Assembly (NCBI GenBank): GCA_965267605.1
Contig: OZ254088.1
Coordinates: 2,728,001 to 2,792,000 of the forward strand
Source: G965267605 sp965267605
GTDB taxonomy: Bacteria; Bacteroidota; Bacteroidia; Flavobacteriales_E; Vicingaceae
Reading direction: 5' to 3'
DNA length: 64,000 nucleotides
Under the pieces are notes generated by a model. That model ran no database searches. It saw only the letters and a program-made list of their open reading frames with translations, and was not told the DNA's origin. Shown in pieces: positions 1-8,704 of this stretch (positions are counted from its first letter, which is position 1; each line of letters opens with the position of its first letter). The translations under genes and the position numbers were made by a program.

Positions 1-287
1 TCGTACCAATCTCCGTTTCTAAGAATAAAGATGTATTCCTGCCCCAATTCCATAAAACTTCCATACAGTATTCCTGTGACGACAGAAAAGAACAATGCAG
101 CACCTTTCGCAACTCTTCTAATGCGACACCACAGAAACAGCAGCAGGGCCAGAGGAGCGTAGATTCCTACGTGAACGAGTTTATCAAATCCGAAGAACGG
201 TTCTGGCGGCAACCCGCTACCCGGATAGCCACTGAGGATCAAAATGGTCAACGCCCATACAACGGTTATACCAGGCACATACTTCAT
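1..287 (-). CDS. VanZ-like membrane protein, partial (C-terminus outside window)
   Basis: I read this frame directly from the reverse strand. It starts at ATG 287 with MKYVPGITVVWALTILILSG and stays open to the window edge (about 95 residues seen). It contains the VanZ-family pattern FDKLVHVGIYAPLALLL, in which a conserved Asp-Lys-hydrophobic-His precedes a membrane helix, and at least three hydrophobic segments. VanZ-like proteins are small integral membrane proteins of unclear function in Bacteroidota; a role in teicoplanin resistance should not be assumed. It follows gcvH in the conserved order sprA-gcvH-vanZ. Its ATG lies only 5 bases beyond the U-tract of the gcvH terminator, so it is expressed by read-through, from a promoter inside the hairpin region, or from a later start. 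Confidence 0.75.
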   Translation of the reverse strand, partial: MKYVPGITVVWALTILILSGYPGSGLPPEPFFGFDKLVHVGIYAPLALLLFLWCRIRRVAKGAALFFSVVTGILYGSFMELGQEYIFILRNGDWY

Positions 288-292
288 AGCAC

Positions 293-321
293 AAAAAAAC
301 CCTTTCGAAATCGAAAGGGTT
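293..321 (-). terminator. Intrinsic terminator after gcvH, abutting vanZ start
   Basis: On the minus strand an 11-base inverted repeat (AACCCTTTCGA / TCGAAAGGGTT, plus positions 298-308 and 311-321) is followed at once by seven T residues (299-293). The innermost pair must open to make a 4-base loop. This is a textbook intrinsic terminator for gcvH, but the next gene's ATG is at 287. Confidence 0.85.
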
Positions 322-340
322 CACTTATTGAGGGTTCTTA

Positions 341-718
341 TTATCCAATCAATTCCTGGTACTGATCAGCTGACAGTAGTCCATCAACCTCTCCAGCATC
401 AGAAAGCTTCACTTTGATCATCCACCCGTCTCCGTATGGATCTTCATTCACTTTCTCAGGAGCTCCTTCAAGATCGCCATTAACGGCAACCACCTCTCCA
501 CTGATCGGCATGAACAGATCAGAAACAGTCTTCACTGCTTCAACGGTTCCAAAAACTTCTTCGCCACCAAGCGTTTCGCCTTCAGTCTCAATTTCTACAT
601 ATACAATGTCTCCCAGCTCACCCTGAGCAAAGTCTGTGATGCCAATCGTTGCCTCATCACCTTCTACACGAATCCATTCATGATCCTTCGTGTACTTCAA
701 TTCCGCAGGAATATTCAT
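341..718 (-). CDS. gcvH: Glycine cleavage system H protein
   Basis: This 125-residue protein is the lipoyl carrier of the glycine cleavage system. It shuttles the aminomethyl group between the P, T and L proteins in the cytoplasm. The sequence is full length for the family, opening with the typical DHEWI strand (residues 12-16). The lipoylated lysine is Lys63 in EAVKTVSD, and a GWMIKVK strand sits near the C-terminus. The start is ATG 718. It lies 67 bases downstream of sprA on the same strand, in the order maeB-ruvA-sprA-gcvH-vanZ known from Flavobacteria. The link with the secretion gene is positional, and no functional link is implied. A strong terminator follows at 293-321. Confidence 0.97.
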   Translation of the reverse strand: MNIPAELKYTKDHEWIRVEGDEATIGITDFAQGELGDIVYVEIETEGETLGGEEVFGTVEAVKTVSDLFMPISGEVVAVNGDLEGAPEKVNEDPYGDGWMIKVKLSDAGEVDGLLSADQYQELIG

Positions 719-785
719 AGTTGCGCGTTTAGAATTTGCTCTAAAATAGGAAATTCCGTTACCTGATAAAACTGTTCTGAAACAA

Positions 786-3700
786 TTACTGAGAAAGGGT
801 AAATCTCAGACTTACACCCGCATTGGTGTTACCCGTTGTAAAGGATTGCGAAGTCTTCGGTTTTGTAAGTACGCGGTCGAAATACGCCTGGATGTTCAGC
901 GCCTTACTGATTCTGTAATCTGCAGTAAGCTTCAATGACCAAACCTTCTGTCCAGCAGTAATCTGGTTCTCATTGTTCTCAATCAATCTGATGATCGTTA
1001 CGTTGTCTCGCAATGAGAAGTCAGCCTTGATGTCAAGATCAGAAATGATATCCCTCTTGTTAGGCCCACCTTTGAAAGGTAGTTTAACTTTTGGCACACG
1101 GTAGCCAAAGCCAACAATGTACTCTTCGCCTTTCACCAAAGTAATTTGGTTATTAGCCAATTGAAGCGCAACATTTCGATCCCTTCTCACTTCAACCTTG
1201 GTTGACAGGTTGTTCTTCTTCCACTTCATATCTACGTTCACCAGAGGTGAGAACTGCTCAGAGATGGATACAGTTGCAATTTGCTGGGCCGGAATGAAAT
1301 TGTTGTTGTCATCTCTTGCGAACTCCCCTGTAGCATCTGAATTATGCGACAGATTCGAAACGAATGAACTCACATTGTACGTACCACGATACGCGTGAGA
1401 AATGGTAACCGATCTGAACCATTTCCTGAACAGTTTGATCTTACCTAATCCATTGTACGTTACCCTCCAGTTCGGCATTGGCAACCTACTCCTGATTGAA
1501 GAAAGTGTGAACGTACTGGCATCCTGACCTGAATAACCAGCAAGGAAAGAGTTGATCAATACATCCTGATGCGTTTCACCATAACCATCTGCGTAACCTC
1601 CGGAGGATGTGCCGCTGGAATGGCCATTCTTCTCTCCAAGTCTTTGTGAGATAATTGACCTGTTAGAAAGGAATTGATCAAACACCGGAGATGTATGATC
1701 CTTACCTCTGTCTACATTAATGAATGCGGTATTCCACCCTATGAAGGATACGCTGGAATTACCTGTTAGTGCAGGTGCGTTTGAAAAATCAAACATCTGC
1801 GTTGTGTCATTGAAGAAGAATGGTTGGATGAAATTCTGCGCGTAGTTCTTCGAAATGTTCAGATCTATTCGCATATCCTTAAATGGCTTCAAGTTCATGC
1901 GGCCTGTTAAATTCTCCGTCTCTGTGGTAGAGAAATTATTCACCAGTGTTCCATTTCTCGAAAGCCAGTTATTCGCTGCGAAATTTGGAAGGTAGTTCCT
2001 GTCTTGCGTGCCTATAATGAAGGGGAATGTTGGTGCATTAAACCCGGCCTCATATCCCATGAGATAAGTGTCATAGCGGTAGCCCGGCAATAGTGTTCCC
2101 TTGTTATTGGTGTAATTCACCGATATGTTCTTCACACTCAACAACAATCTGGTAAGATCATCTTGAGGACGCCACTTATCCTTATTAGTCTTCTCCTTTC
2201 CCTTATACAGATCTTTCTTCTTGGCTTCAGCTTCGCGCTTCTTACAATCTTCGAGTGTGAGTGATTTCGGATCAACCTTCTTCGGAATCTTCACAAGCTT
2301 TTTAGGTCCTTTGATGTAGAACCCGTTGCTGCCCTTCATGACCTGGTAGTTCTTATCCTTAGGGAATTTCTTAACCACCTTATCCTTTTTCTTTTTGGGC
2401 TTACGCGGCTTCCTAAAGGATTGAACCTGTTTGAAGTAATCAACCTTGTTATAAAGTCCGGTAAAGTTTAGCTGGGTGGTAAACGAAGTTCCATTGGAGT
2501 TCTGAATTGTATGACCCAACGTATCTGCTCCCACAGGTGCGCGTTTCCAATCGTATGTACCGCTGTATTTCGCACTTGCGGTGATCCAATTAAGCAACGG
2601 AATCTTCTTCAATGGCAAAGAGTAATTCACATTGAAGCCATGGCGATAGTTGGTGTTCAGTCCGAAATCACGGAGGCTGGTGGTTACGGTATCCTTCCAC
2701 TGATCCCAAAGTTCAGGATCGCGTTTGTCAACCCTACCTGATTGCTGCTGTGTTTCTTCAACCACCGCGTTGTTGGTAGCATTGAAATCAAACTTCAGAG
2801 ACTTGGTAATGTCGTACCTGAAAGAATATATCCTGTTCCAGTAGAACGACTTCTGGAAGAACTCAGGCATTTTGAAATCAAAGCCCGTGTTATTTCTCGA
2901 CTGCCTTTCGGAATACAGTCTATCGAACTGCGTCTGGAAGGAAATCTGCTTAGGCAAGTAATACAGATTGAAGTCTTTAACAAGCTTCCAACCCTTCTTC
3001 TTGAATGCGTTCATCTTCTTGAACGGAGTCCACGGTTTCGCACTGGAAGTATAATTGTAAGCCAATCCACCTTTGTAGGTACGTTGCGAGTTCTTTTCTG
3101 TGTTTACATCACGCTGAATGGTCTCACTGTAAGCATAGGTCAGCGATATATTCTGCGGATCATAGATGTGAGATTTTGTTTGCTTTGGCCCTTTCTGAAG
3201 CCTGACATTGGTGAAGTTGATACTCCTCCGCTTGGTATAATTCTCACTTCTTACCACCACCGAATCGCGCGACTCCGGGTTGTTTTTGTGAACGTCTACA
3301 GCTTCTTTCCATTCAAGATCAGGATCCAAAGGATTCCACCTTGGTCTCACCCACTGTTCGGATGTACCGTAATACATCGGGATACTCAACCTGACCTCCT
3401 CCGGGAGGAGTTTCCCCAGATCGATGTTCGTGGATAAGTCGTATTGGGAACGCGTTTCTTGTTGTCGCTCGTTTACTTTCTTTTCAATACTTCCAAAACC
3501 AGGCGTACTGTAATTACCAGCAAGGTTAATGACTCCCAGATCTGCCACGTTCAACGTGGCCCTACCAGTGGTCGCCCACCCTCCCTTGTTATCGAACGAG
3601 CCAAGCCTCATTTCATTCACCCACATTTCCGCACACTTGGGCAGACCATCATCTGATGGATTGGAAGGATCAGCCTTCGGGTTTTTGATTCCGAGCATAA

Positions 3701-6700
3701 CAACCTCAACCTCGGCAAGGTTAGGATTACCTTTTACCCGTATGGTTCGATTCCCCTGAGCTATGGCATATGGTTTCAGAATCGAGACCGCGGAATTGGT
3801 CAACATCTCTGTATTCCGAAGTTTTTTCACCTCCTTCAAACTGTCGAACAGGAGACTCATGTTGTTCTCCTCCGGCCAAACCACAAACTGGTCCGGATTG
3901 TTTTCGGCATCGGTATTGTAATTACCGGCCGGTGTAACCTTGAGGGGTATCTCGTATTCGTAATAGTTATTATTAAAGTCTGTCCCCAGCCGTATGACAA
4001 AGGAGAGATCTCCGTCATTGAGGGTCCCCTCCACTCCATGTATGTGTGAGAATAGCTTTAACCTCTTGTACTGCCTAATATCGAGATTCAGTGCCCGGAA
4101 CGATGCCCGCATATCTCCATCCTGAAGGTTACAAACATTGAGCAGTAGCGCTTGCTCGTTCAACTGACGAATGGTACCAAAACTGTTCTGCGGATCAATT
4201 TCTCTTTGGATGCCAGGAGGAATCACATAGTTTACTGGTTTCTTGCTACTGTTCTCTTCAACGTTCACAGCGGCTACATCAAATACTGTTTCGTCTTCAT
4301 CACCCCCAATGTACAGGCCTGGCTCAAGAAGAGATCCTGTGTACTTTCTCCACTCTCCCCTAACGAGATCAAGTCTTGCAAATCGGAGAATAACCGGCTT
4401 GTTCCACCCGTGAACAAACATCCTCATGAAACGAATGGACTTGAAGTCGGTGATGTTACCAAACACATTGTCGGGCTTTCTGATTGGAATCTTGAACTGG
4501 TACCAGTAGACCTGTTTTGTACCGTTAGGCGTGGTTACATCCCTGCTTACCACATCCGTAATGTAGTTGTTACCCACGTTGTTTGGGTTCACATCTGCTG
4601 GTGTCATTTTTACACGGTACTGGTAGTACTGCTCGTTCTGATCAAGGTTGTTGTTCAGGTTAATGTCTTCAATGTTCGGTAGGGTAGTTGAAGCGGTTGG
4701 GTAAGTCTCGGGCGACTGCTCATCCGTAGGTGAGTTACCCTCCAATCCATTGTATTTCTTGTAGCGCTCCAGAATGTCAAGCGCCTGGTTATCATAGTCA
4801 GAACCCCTATAGTAGTGATAGTTATCCGAAGATGGATCTGCACTCAAGGTATTGTATGCATTGGCACTTAGGTAACTTGAAGCTGACGACAGATAGTTAG
4901 CAAAAAATGCCTGCTCTTCTGTATCCCTGAATCCATCGAGGCCCACATCCTGGAAGGGTCTTGTTGCCGGGTCGTTATCGAATGCATTTACCACCGACTG
5001 CAGATCCGGCACCCTACCCCACTTGGTATAGTTGGTTCCCGAAAGGTCTTGCGCGTCTGTTGCATTGTTTGGAAATCCGTTTTCAAAGGCCTTCTTACCA
5101 TCACGAAGGATATCCTCTGATATATTACCCAGGTTGAAGTAAAGGTCTCCACCAGAATGGTTGGGGTCACCATCTTCATCGTCAAAAGGATCCATCATCC
5201 AGAACTGAATGAACTCGATGTTTGATGACTCGAAGTCCGTAGTCTCAATGTTCCGCATGATACCACCCCATCTGGTAGCAGGTGCAAGCAGATTACCTGT
5301 GGTAGGATCCACACCTGCTGACACAGTAGATGGCTGAAGGTCGTAGTTATACGGTCCCCTTTCTTCGGGATAGTAAGCCAAATCAAGAACTGGTAGATTG
5401 GTAATAATGTTGTTTACAGGTGTTCTGTTCGGGAACACTTCTGTTTCAAGTACCTCCCGCATGTAGTGGTTCGACTTGATGTCTGGATCATTCTTGATAT
5501 GATCTGGTGTTCTACTGTCGTCTCTGAAGAACAACGGGTCAATGATGTACCAAGCTAGTTTCGCCCTGTTATAGCCAAACGGAACCGAATCAATCAGGTT
5601 GCCCTCAGGGAAAAGTCCTGGTTGGTTCTGCGGAGTACTGGCCAAAACCCATTTGGTAATTGCCTTGATATCAATGACGGACTGTGAACCTTCAAAATCA
5701 TCGATGTAGGCGTTACCATCTTTCGTAATCGCTCTTGAGTTACCTGGGATCAGGTGCGCAAATTCTCCAGTAACGGTAAGCGTAGACTTGGCTTTTGTAG
5801 AATAGAATGGAAGTTTGTCTACGATACGTGTCACCATTGGCATATCACGCGTGTATGTTCCATCAACTCCCCAAATGGTATTGGAAACCGGTTCGTTACC
5901 AATATTAATTTTTCTGGTCAACGGACGTTCGGTAAGGTTGAGAATCGTTCCACCGAAGGTGAGGTTCTCATCTACCTTGTAATCGAATCTGGAACCGATC
6001 AGCGATTTCGATTGAATGGCAAACAAGGAGTTGTTCTGTAGGGATATCTTAATGGGTTGGCCAGATTGAAGAATACCATCGTTGATAATCTTCACACGCC
6101 CCAGGTTATAATCAACCGTGTAATCTGCATTCTCTGTTAGCTGCCTGCCACCTGCAGTTACAGTAACCGATCCCTCAGGAATGTTGAATGCTCCAAGGTT
6201 AATATCGGACGTTGATGCAGACAGGTACTGACCTTTAATGGTGAACCGGTTCTTGGTTGCATCCTGCATTGCCAGAGTTTGCGTGGTTGTATAAAGCGAA
6301 TCGAATGCGAATTTATCCGCAATGGCTGCTTCAGATGCGGGGAACCTGCCCCGCAGATATCCACCGAAGGGTTCCAGTACGGGGAAGTAAATCCTACCGT
6401 TTTGCGGGTTGATCGTAACGCCCTGGATGTAATCAAAAACTCCATCCGCGCCAGGTGAGTTGATCTGATTGATTCTGTCCAGACCTACCACATTGATCAA
6501 CGGTCTGTTCTTCACCGAACCCTCTGGAAGGAAGGGAATAGAGTATCCTGTCTCTGCATTTAGGTACCAAATCTCAAGGATAAAGTCTTGCTTGCTAATG
6601 TTATATGCGCCAAGCGAATAAACGTTCTTCATCATCAGGTCCCAAATCGGTACTTGCGTATTCAGATTGGTTCCCTTCAATAATTTCACGTGCAGTGCTT

Positions 6701-8114
6701 CAGGTGCCGTTACTCCATCAGTTGAGAATTCACCCACCTGATAGGTTCTTCCGTCTAACGTAAACTGGAATGCTACACCTAGCACCTGGTCGTTCTGCAG
6801 CGAAGTATTCAATGAGATATATCCCAGCTGAGTGTTGACTGTATACTCCGAAGGATCCAGCATGATGGCGTTCTCTACCACCTCAAAATCCGTGGCTATC
6901 TGATAACCGTTGTTGGTTAGATTGATGTTTGCATCCGCCAGCGTTCTAAAGCTTCCGGGATACCCCCCGTTCATGTTGGCGTAGAGGTTGTTCGACTCGT
7001 TGTTGGGCACAAACTTTCCGGTAGATGTTACACCCGGATTATAAATGTGGTTGGGGTTGCCCTCTCCAAGGTCTTGCAGCGCGACAACGTTTCTTGTATT
7101 AAGTGTATTGAAGTTTGTGTTGGTCTTCCACACTTCCACTCTTGTGATGGTTACCCTTGAGCTGATCAACGGAGCATTCTGCAAATACTCTTCGTAATGA
7201 TCGCGGAAATACTGCGCAAGGAAGAAGTGCTTGTTCGCCTCGTACTCTGCTCCGGCCTTCTCGAATTTGGTGATCTGTGCCCCGCCAGTTACTTCGATCT
7301 CTTTCTTTTCTCCTTTTTCCTGAGAAAGAACAGTCGTCATCTCCAGCCTTCCGAATTTCAATTTGGTCTTGATACCGAACAGCGTTTGACTACCGGTGAT
7401 CAAAGAACCCTTGAGTGGCAACTGTACGTTACCCGCACTGATTTCTTGAATGACCTCATCTTCAAATCCCTTATAATCCAGATTGGTTTGGTTCTCAAAG
7501 TCGAACGTGGCCTTGGTGTTATAATTCATGTTGAGCTTCAGCTTCTCCCCGATATTGCCGATCACGTTCAGCTGAATTCTTTCATCGAAATCAAACGTAG
7601 CATTCCTTCTTTGTCGCTCTGGAAGAATGGGGTTGTCTCTACGGGAAACATTGACGCCAAATTTCAGTTCGGCTGTACCCTGAGGTCGGATATCGATCCT
7701 ATCTCCACCAAAGATGGATTGGAAGGCCTTACTGTTCACTTTAAGTGAAGGAGCGAATCCACCACCATCTCCCTTCTCCATACTGGCCTCTTCATTCTTC
7801 TGCTTCCAGTAGTCGTTCATGGACTTCTTTCTTTCGTACTCGAGGTACTCTTCGAAAGACATGATACGTGGATATCGGTACCATCGATCTCCAATTTTCC
7901 GGTAAACGGTATAGGTATCCGTATCGGGGTCGTACTCGACCTTTTCCTTGATGTCGTTGGGATCTTTAAGGAACATACCACCAAATTCTCCATCCTTGAA
8001 TGGATACTTCAACGTGGTATCTTTCTTCTGTGCTGCGAGTTCGGACGGAAGCAAGACCGCTAACGTCAGAAGACAGGTGAAGACCGCTAACCCATATTTT
8101 AGATTAAACTTCAA
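786..8114 (-). CDS. sprA: Type IX secretion system outer-membrane translocon SprA (Sov)
   Basis: At 2442 residues this is the giant outer-membrane barrel through which type IX cargo is exported; in gliding Flavobacteria it also delivers adhesins. Seen here are an N-terminal signal peptide (hydrophobic core AVFTCLLTLAVLL, then SELAAQ), a periplasmic leader with repeated Asp/Tyr-rich strands, and a very long run of alternating beta-strand segments ending in VSLRFTLSQ, typical of a barrel C-terminus. Length matches the family (about 2400). The only usable upstream start is TTG at 8114, eight bases after the ruvA stop; no in-frame ATG precedes the signal peptide. A lysine-rich loop (RKPRKPKKKKDKVVKK) and a second basic stretch lie at about residues 1895-1975. 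Two cargo genes with type IX sorting domains lie nearby at 11773-13348. Confidence 0.95.
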   Translation of the reverse strand: MKFNLKYGLAVFTCLLTLAVLLPSELAAQKKDTTLKYPFKDGEFGGMFLKDPNDIKEKVEYDPDTDTYTVYRKIGDRWYRYPRIMSFEEYLEYERKKSMNDYWKQKNEEASMEKGDGGGFAPSLKVNSKAFQSIFGGDRIDIRPQGTAELKFGVNVSRRDNPILPERQRRNATFDFDERIQLNVIGNIGEKLKLNMNYNTKATFDFENQTNLDYKGFEDEVIQEISAGNVQLPLKGSLITGSQTLFGIKTKLKFGRLEMTTVLSQEKGEKKEIEVTGGAQITKFEKAGAEYEANKHFFLAQYFRDHYEEYLQNAPLISSRVTITRVEVWKTNTNFNTLNTRNVVALQDLGEGNPNHIYNPGVTSTGKFVPNNESNNLYANMNGGYPGSFRTLADANINLTNNGYQIATDFEVVENAIMLDPSEYTVNTQLGYISLNTSLQNDQVLGVAFQFTLDGRTYQVGEFSTDGVTAPEALHVKLLKGTNLNTQVPIWDLMMKNVYSLGAYNISKQDFILEIWYLNAETGYSIPFLPEGSVKNRPLINVVGLDRINQINSPGADGVFDYIQGVTINPQNGRIYFPVLEPFGGYLRGRFPASEAAIADKFAFDSLYTTTQTLAMQDATKNRFTIKGQYLSASTSDINLGAFNIPEGSVTVTAGGRQLTENADYTVDYNLGRVKIINDGILQSGQPIKISLQNNSLFAIQSKSLIGSRFDYKVDENLTFGGTILNLTERPLTRKINIGNEPVSNTIWGVDGTYTRDMPMVTRIVDKLPFYSTKAKSTLTVTGEFAHLIPGNSRAITKDGNAYIDDFEGSQSVIDIKAITKWVLASTPQNQPGLFPEGNLIDSVPFGYNRAKLAWYIIDPLFFRDDSRTPDHIKNDPDIKSNHYMREVLETEVFPNRTPVNNIITNLPVLDLAYYPEERGPYNYDLQPSTVSAGVDPTTGNLLAPATRWGGIMRNIETTDFESSNIEFIQFWMMDPFDDEDGDPNHSGGDLYFNLGNISEDILRDGKKAFENGFPNNATDAQDLSGTNYTKWGRVPDLQSVVNAFDNDPATRPFQDVGLDGFRDTEEQAFFANYLSSASSYLSANAYNTLSADPSSDNYHYYRGSDYDNQALDILERYKKYNGLEGNSPTDEQSPETYPTASTTLPNIEDINLNNNLDQNEQYYQYRVKMTPADVNPNNVGNNYITDVVSRDVTTPNGTKQVYWYQFKIPIRKPDNVFGNITDFKSIRFMRMFVHGWNKPVILRFARLDLVRGEWRKYTGSLLEPGLYIGGDEDETVFDVAAVNVEENSSKKPVNYVIPPGIQREIDPQNSFGTIRQLNEQALLLNVCNLQDGDMRASFRALNLDIRQYKRLKLFSHIHGVEGTLNDGDLSFVIRLGTDFNNNYYEYEIPLKVTPAGNYNTDAENNPDQFVVWPEENNMSLLFDSLKEVKKLRNTEMLTNSAVSILKPYAIAQGNRTIRVKGNPNLAEVEVVMLGIKNPKADPSNPSDDGLPKCAEMWVNEMRLGSFDNKGGWATTGRATLNVADLGVINLAGNYSTPGFGSIEKKVNERQQETRSQYDLSTNIDLGKLLPEEVRLSIPMYYGTSEQWVRPRWNPLDPDLEWKEAVDVHKNNPESRDSVVVRSENYTKRRSINFTNVRLQKGPKQTKSHIYDPQNISLTYAYSETIQRDVNTEKNSQRTYKGGLAYNYTSSAKPWTPFKKMNAFKKKGWKLVKDFNLYYLPKQISFQTQFDRLYSERQSRNNTGFDFKMPEFFQKSFYWNRIYSFRYDITKSLKFDFNATNNAVVEETQQQSGRVDKRDPELWDQWKDTVTTSLRDFGLNTNYRHGFNVNYSLPLKKIPLLNWITASAKYSGTYDWKRAPVGADTLGHTIQNSNGTSFTTQLNFTGLYNKVDYFKQVQSFRKPRKPKKKKDKVVKKFPKDKNYQVMKGSNGFYIKGPKKLVKIPKKVDPKSLTLEDCKKREAEAKKKDLYKGKEKTNKDKWRPQDDLTRLLLSVKNISVNYTNNKGTLLPGYRYDTYLMGYEAGFNAPTFPFIIGTQDRNYLPNFAANNWLSRNGTLVNNFSTTETENLTGRMNLKPFKDMRIDLNISKNYAQNFIQPFFFNDTTQMFDFSNAPALTGNSSVSFIGWNTAFINVDRGKDHTSPVFDQFLSNRSIISQRLGEKNGHSSGTSSGGYADGYGETHQDVLINSFLAGYSGQDASTFTLSSIRSRLPMPNWRVTYNGLGKIKLFRKWFRSVTISHAYRGTYNVSSFVSNLSHNSDATGEFARDDNNNFIPAQQIATVSISEQFSPLVNVDMKWKKNNLSTKVEVRRDRNVALQLANNQITLVKGEEYIVGFGYRVPKVKLPFKGGPNKRDIISDLDIKADFSLRDNVTIIRLIENNENQITAGQKVWSLKLTADYRISKALNIQAYFDRVLTKPKTSQSFTTGNTNAGVSLRFTLSQ

Positions 8115-8122
8115 CAGTGCGA

Positions 8123-8704
8123 TTACAGGTTCCTCAGTGCGTGCTTCACCAATTCTTCCACCGGCAATTCACTTCCGGTTTCCTGAATGGTTTTCTGAAG
8201 GGCTTTTTCCGCAACATTTTTGGCAAAGCCCAACATGGTCAATGCAGATAACGCTTCTTGTGCATTGGTATTGTGTGATGGTGAAATTTGTTCACCGCCA
8301 ACAACCAATTTCGGCATTTTATCCTTTAGGTCAACTATTATTCTTTCTGCGGTCTTTCCACCTATTCCTTTGATCGATTTGAGCAAATTAACGTCCTCAG
8401 AACCGATGGCTGTAGCCACCTCTTCAACCTTCAATGAAGACAAAATCATGAGTGCCGTATTCGCACCAACTCCGTTCACTGAAATCAGCAGCAAGAACAT
8501 GTCTCGCTCCACCTTATCTGCAAATCCAAACAGCAAGTGTGCATCTTCCCGAACAACCAAGTGCGTGTATAGATGAACAGATTCATCCTTCAATTCACTG
8601 TACGTATTCAAGCTCACCTTTACTTCATAGCCAACACCGTTGCATTCAATGACAACGCTTGTCACATTCTTTTCAACCAGTCTGCCTTTGAGGTGTGCTA
8701 TCAT
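8123..8704 (-). CDS. ruvA: Holliday junction DNA helicase subunit RuvA
   Basis: The 193-residue protein binds four-way DNA junctions and loads the RuvB motor for branch migration in recombinational repair. The sequence shows the N-terminal OB-fold (MIAHLKGRLVEK), the central helix-hairpin-helix region (VNGVGANTALMIL and IKGIGGKTAERIIVDLKDK) and the C-terminal RuvB-binding domain (ALTMLGFAKNVAEKAL). Length is normal. Its ATG overlaps the stop of the malic enzyme gene in an ATGA (8701-8704), so the two are translationally coupled. Its partner ruvB is not adjacent but lies at 18674-19702. Confidence 0.97.
   Translation of the reverse strand: MIAHLKGRLVEKNVTSVVIECNGVGYEVKVSLNTYSELKDESVHLYTHLVVREDAHLLFGFADKVERDMFLLLISVNGVGANTALMILSSLKVEEVATAIGSEDVNLLKSIKGIGGKTAERIIVDLKDKMPKLVVGGEQISPSHNTNAQEALSALTMLGFAKNVAEKALQKTIQETGSELPVEELVKHALRNL

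Noticed and set aside
2742..3437. 231-codon plus-strand open frame opposite sprA
   Set aside because: It lies wholly antisense to a well-supported gene, has no domain or signal, and its amino-acid make-up follows from the sprA codons.
7197..7748. 183-codon plus-strand frame opposite sprA
   Set aside because: Antisense shadow with no recognisable features.
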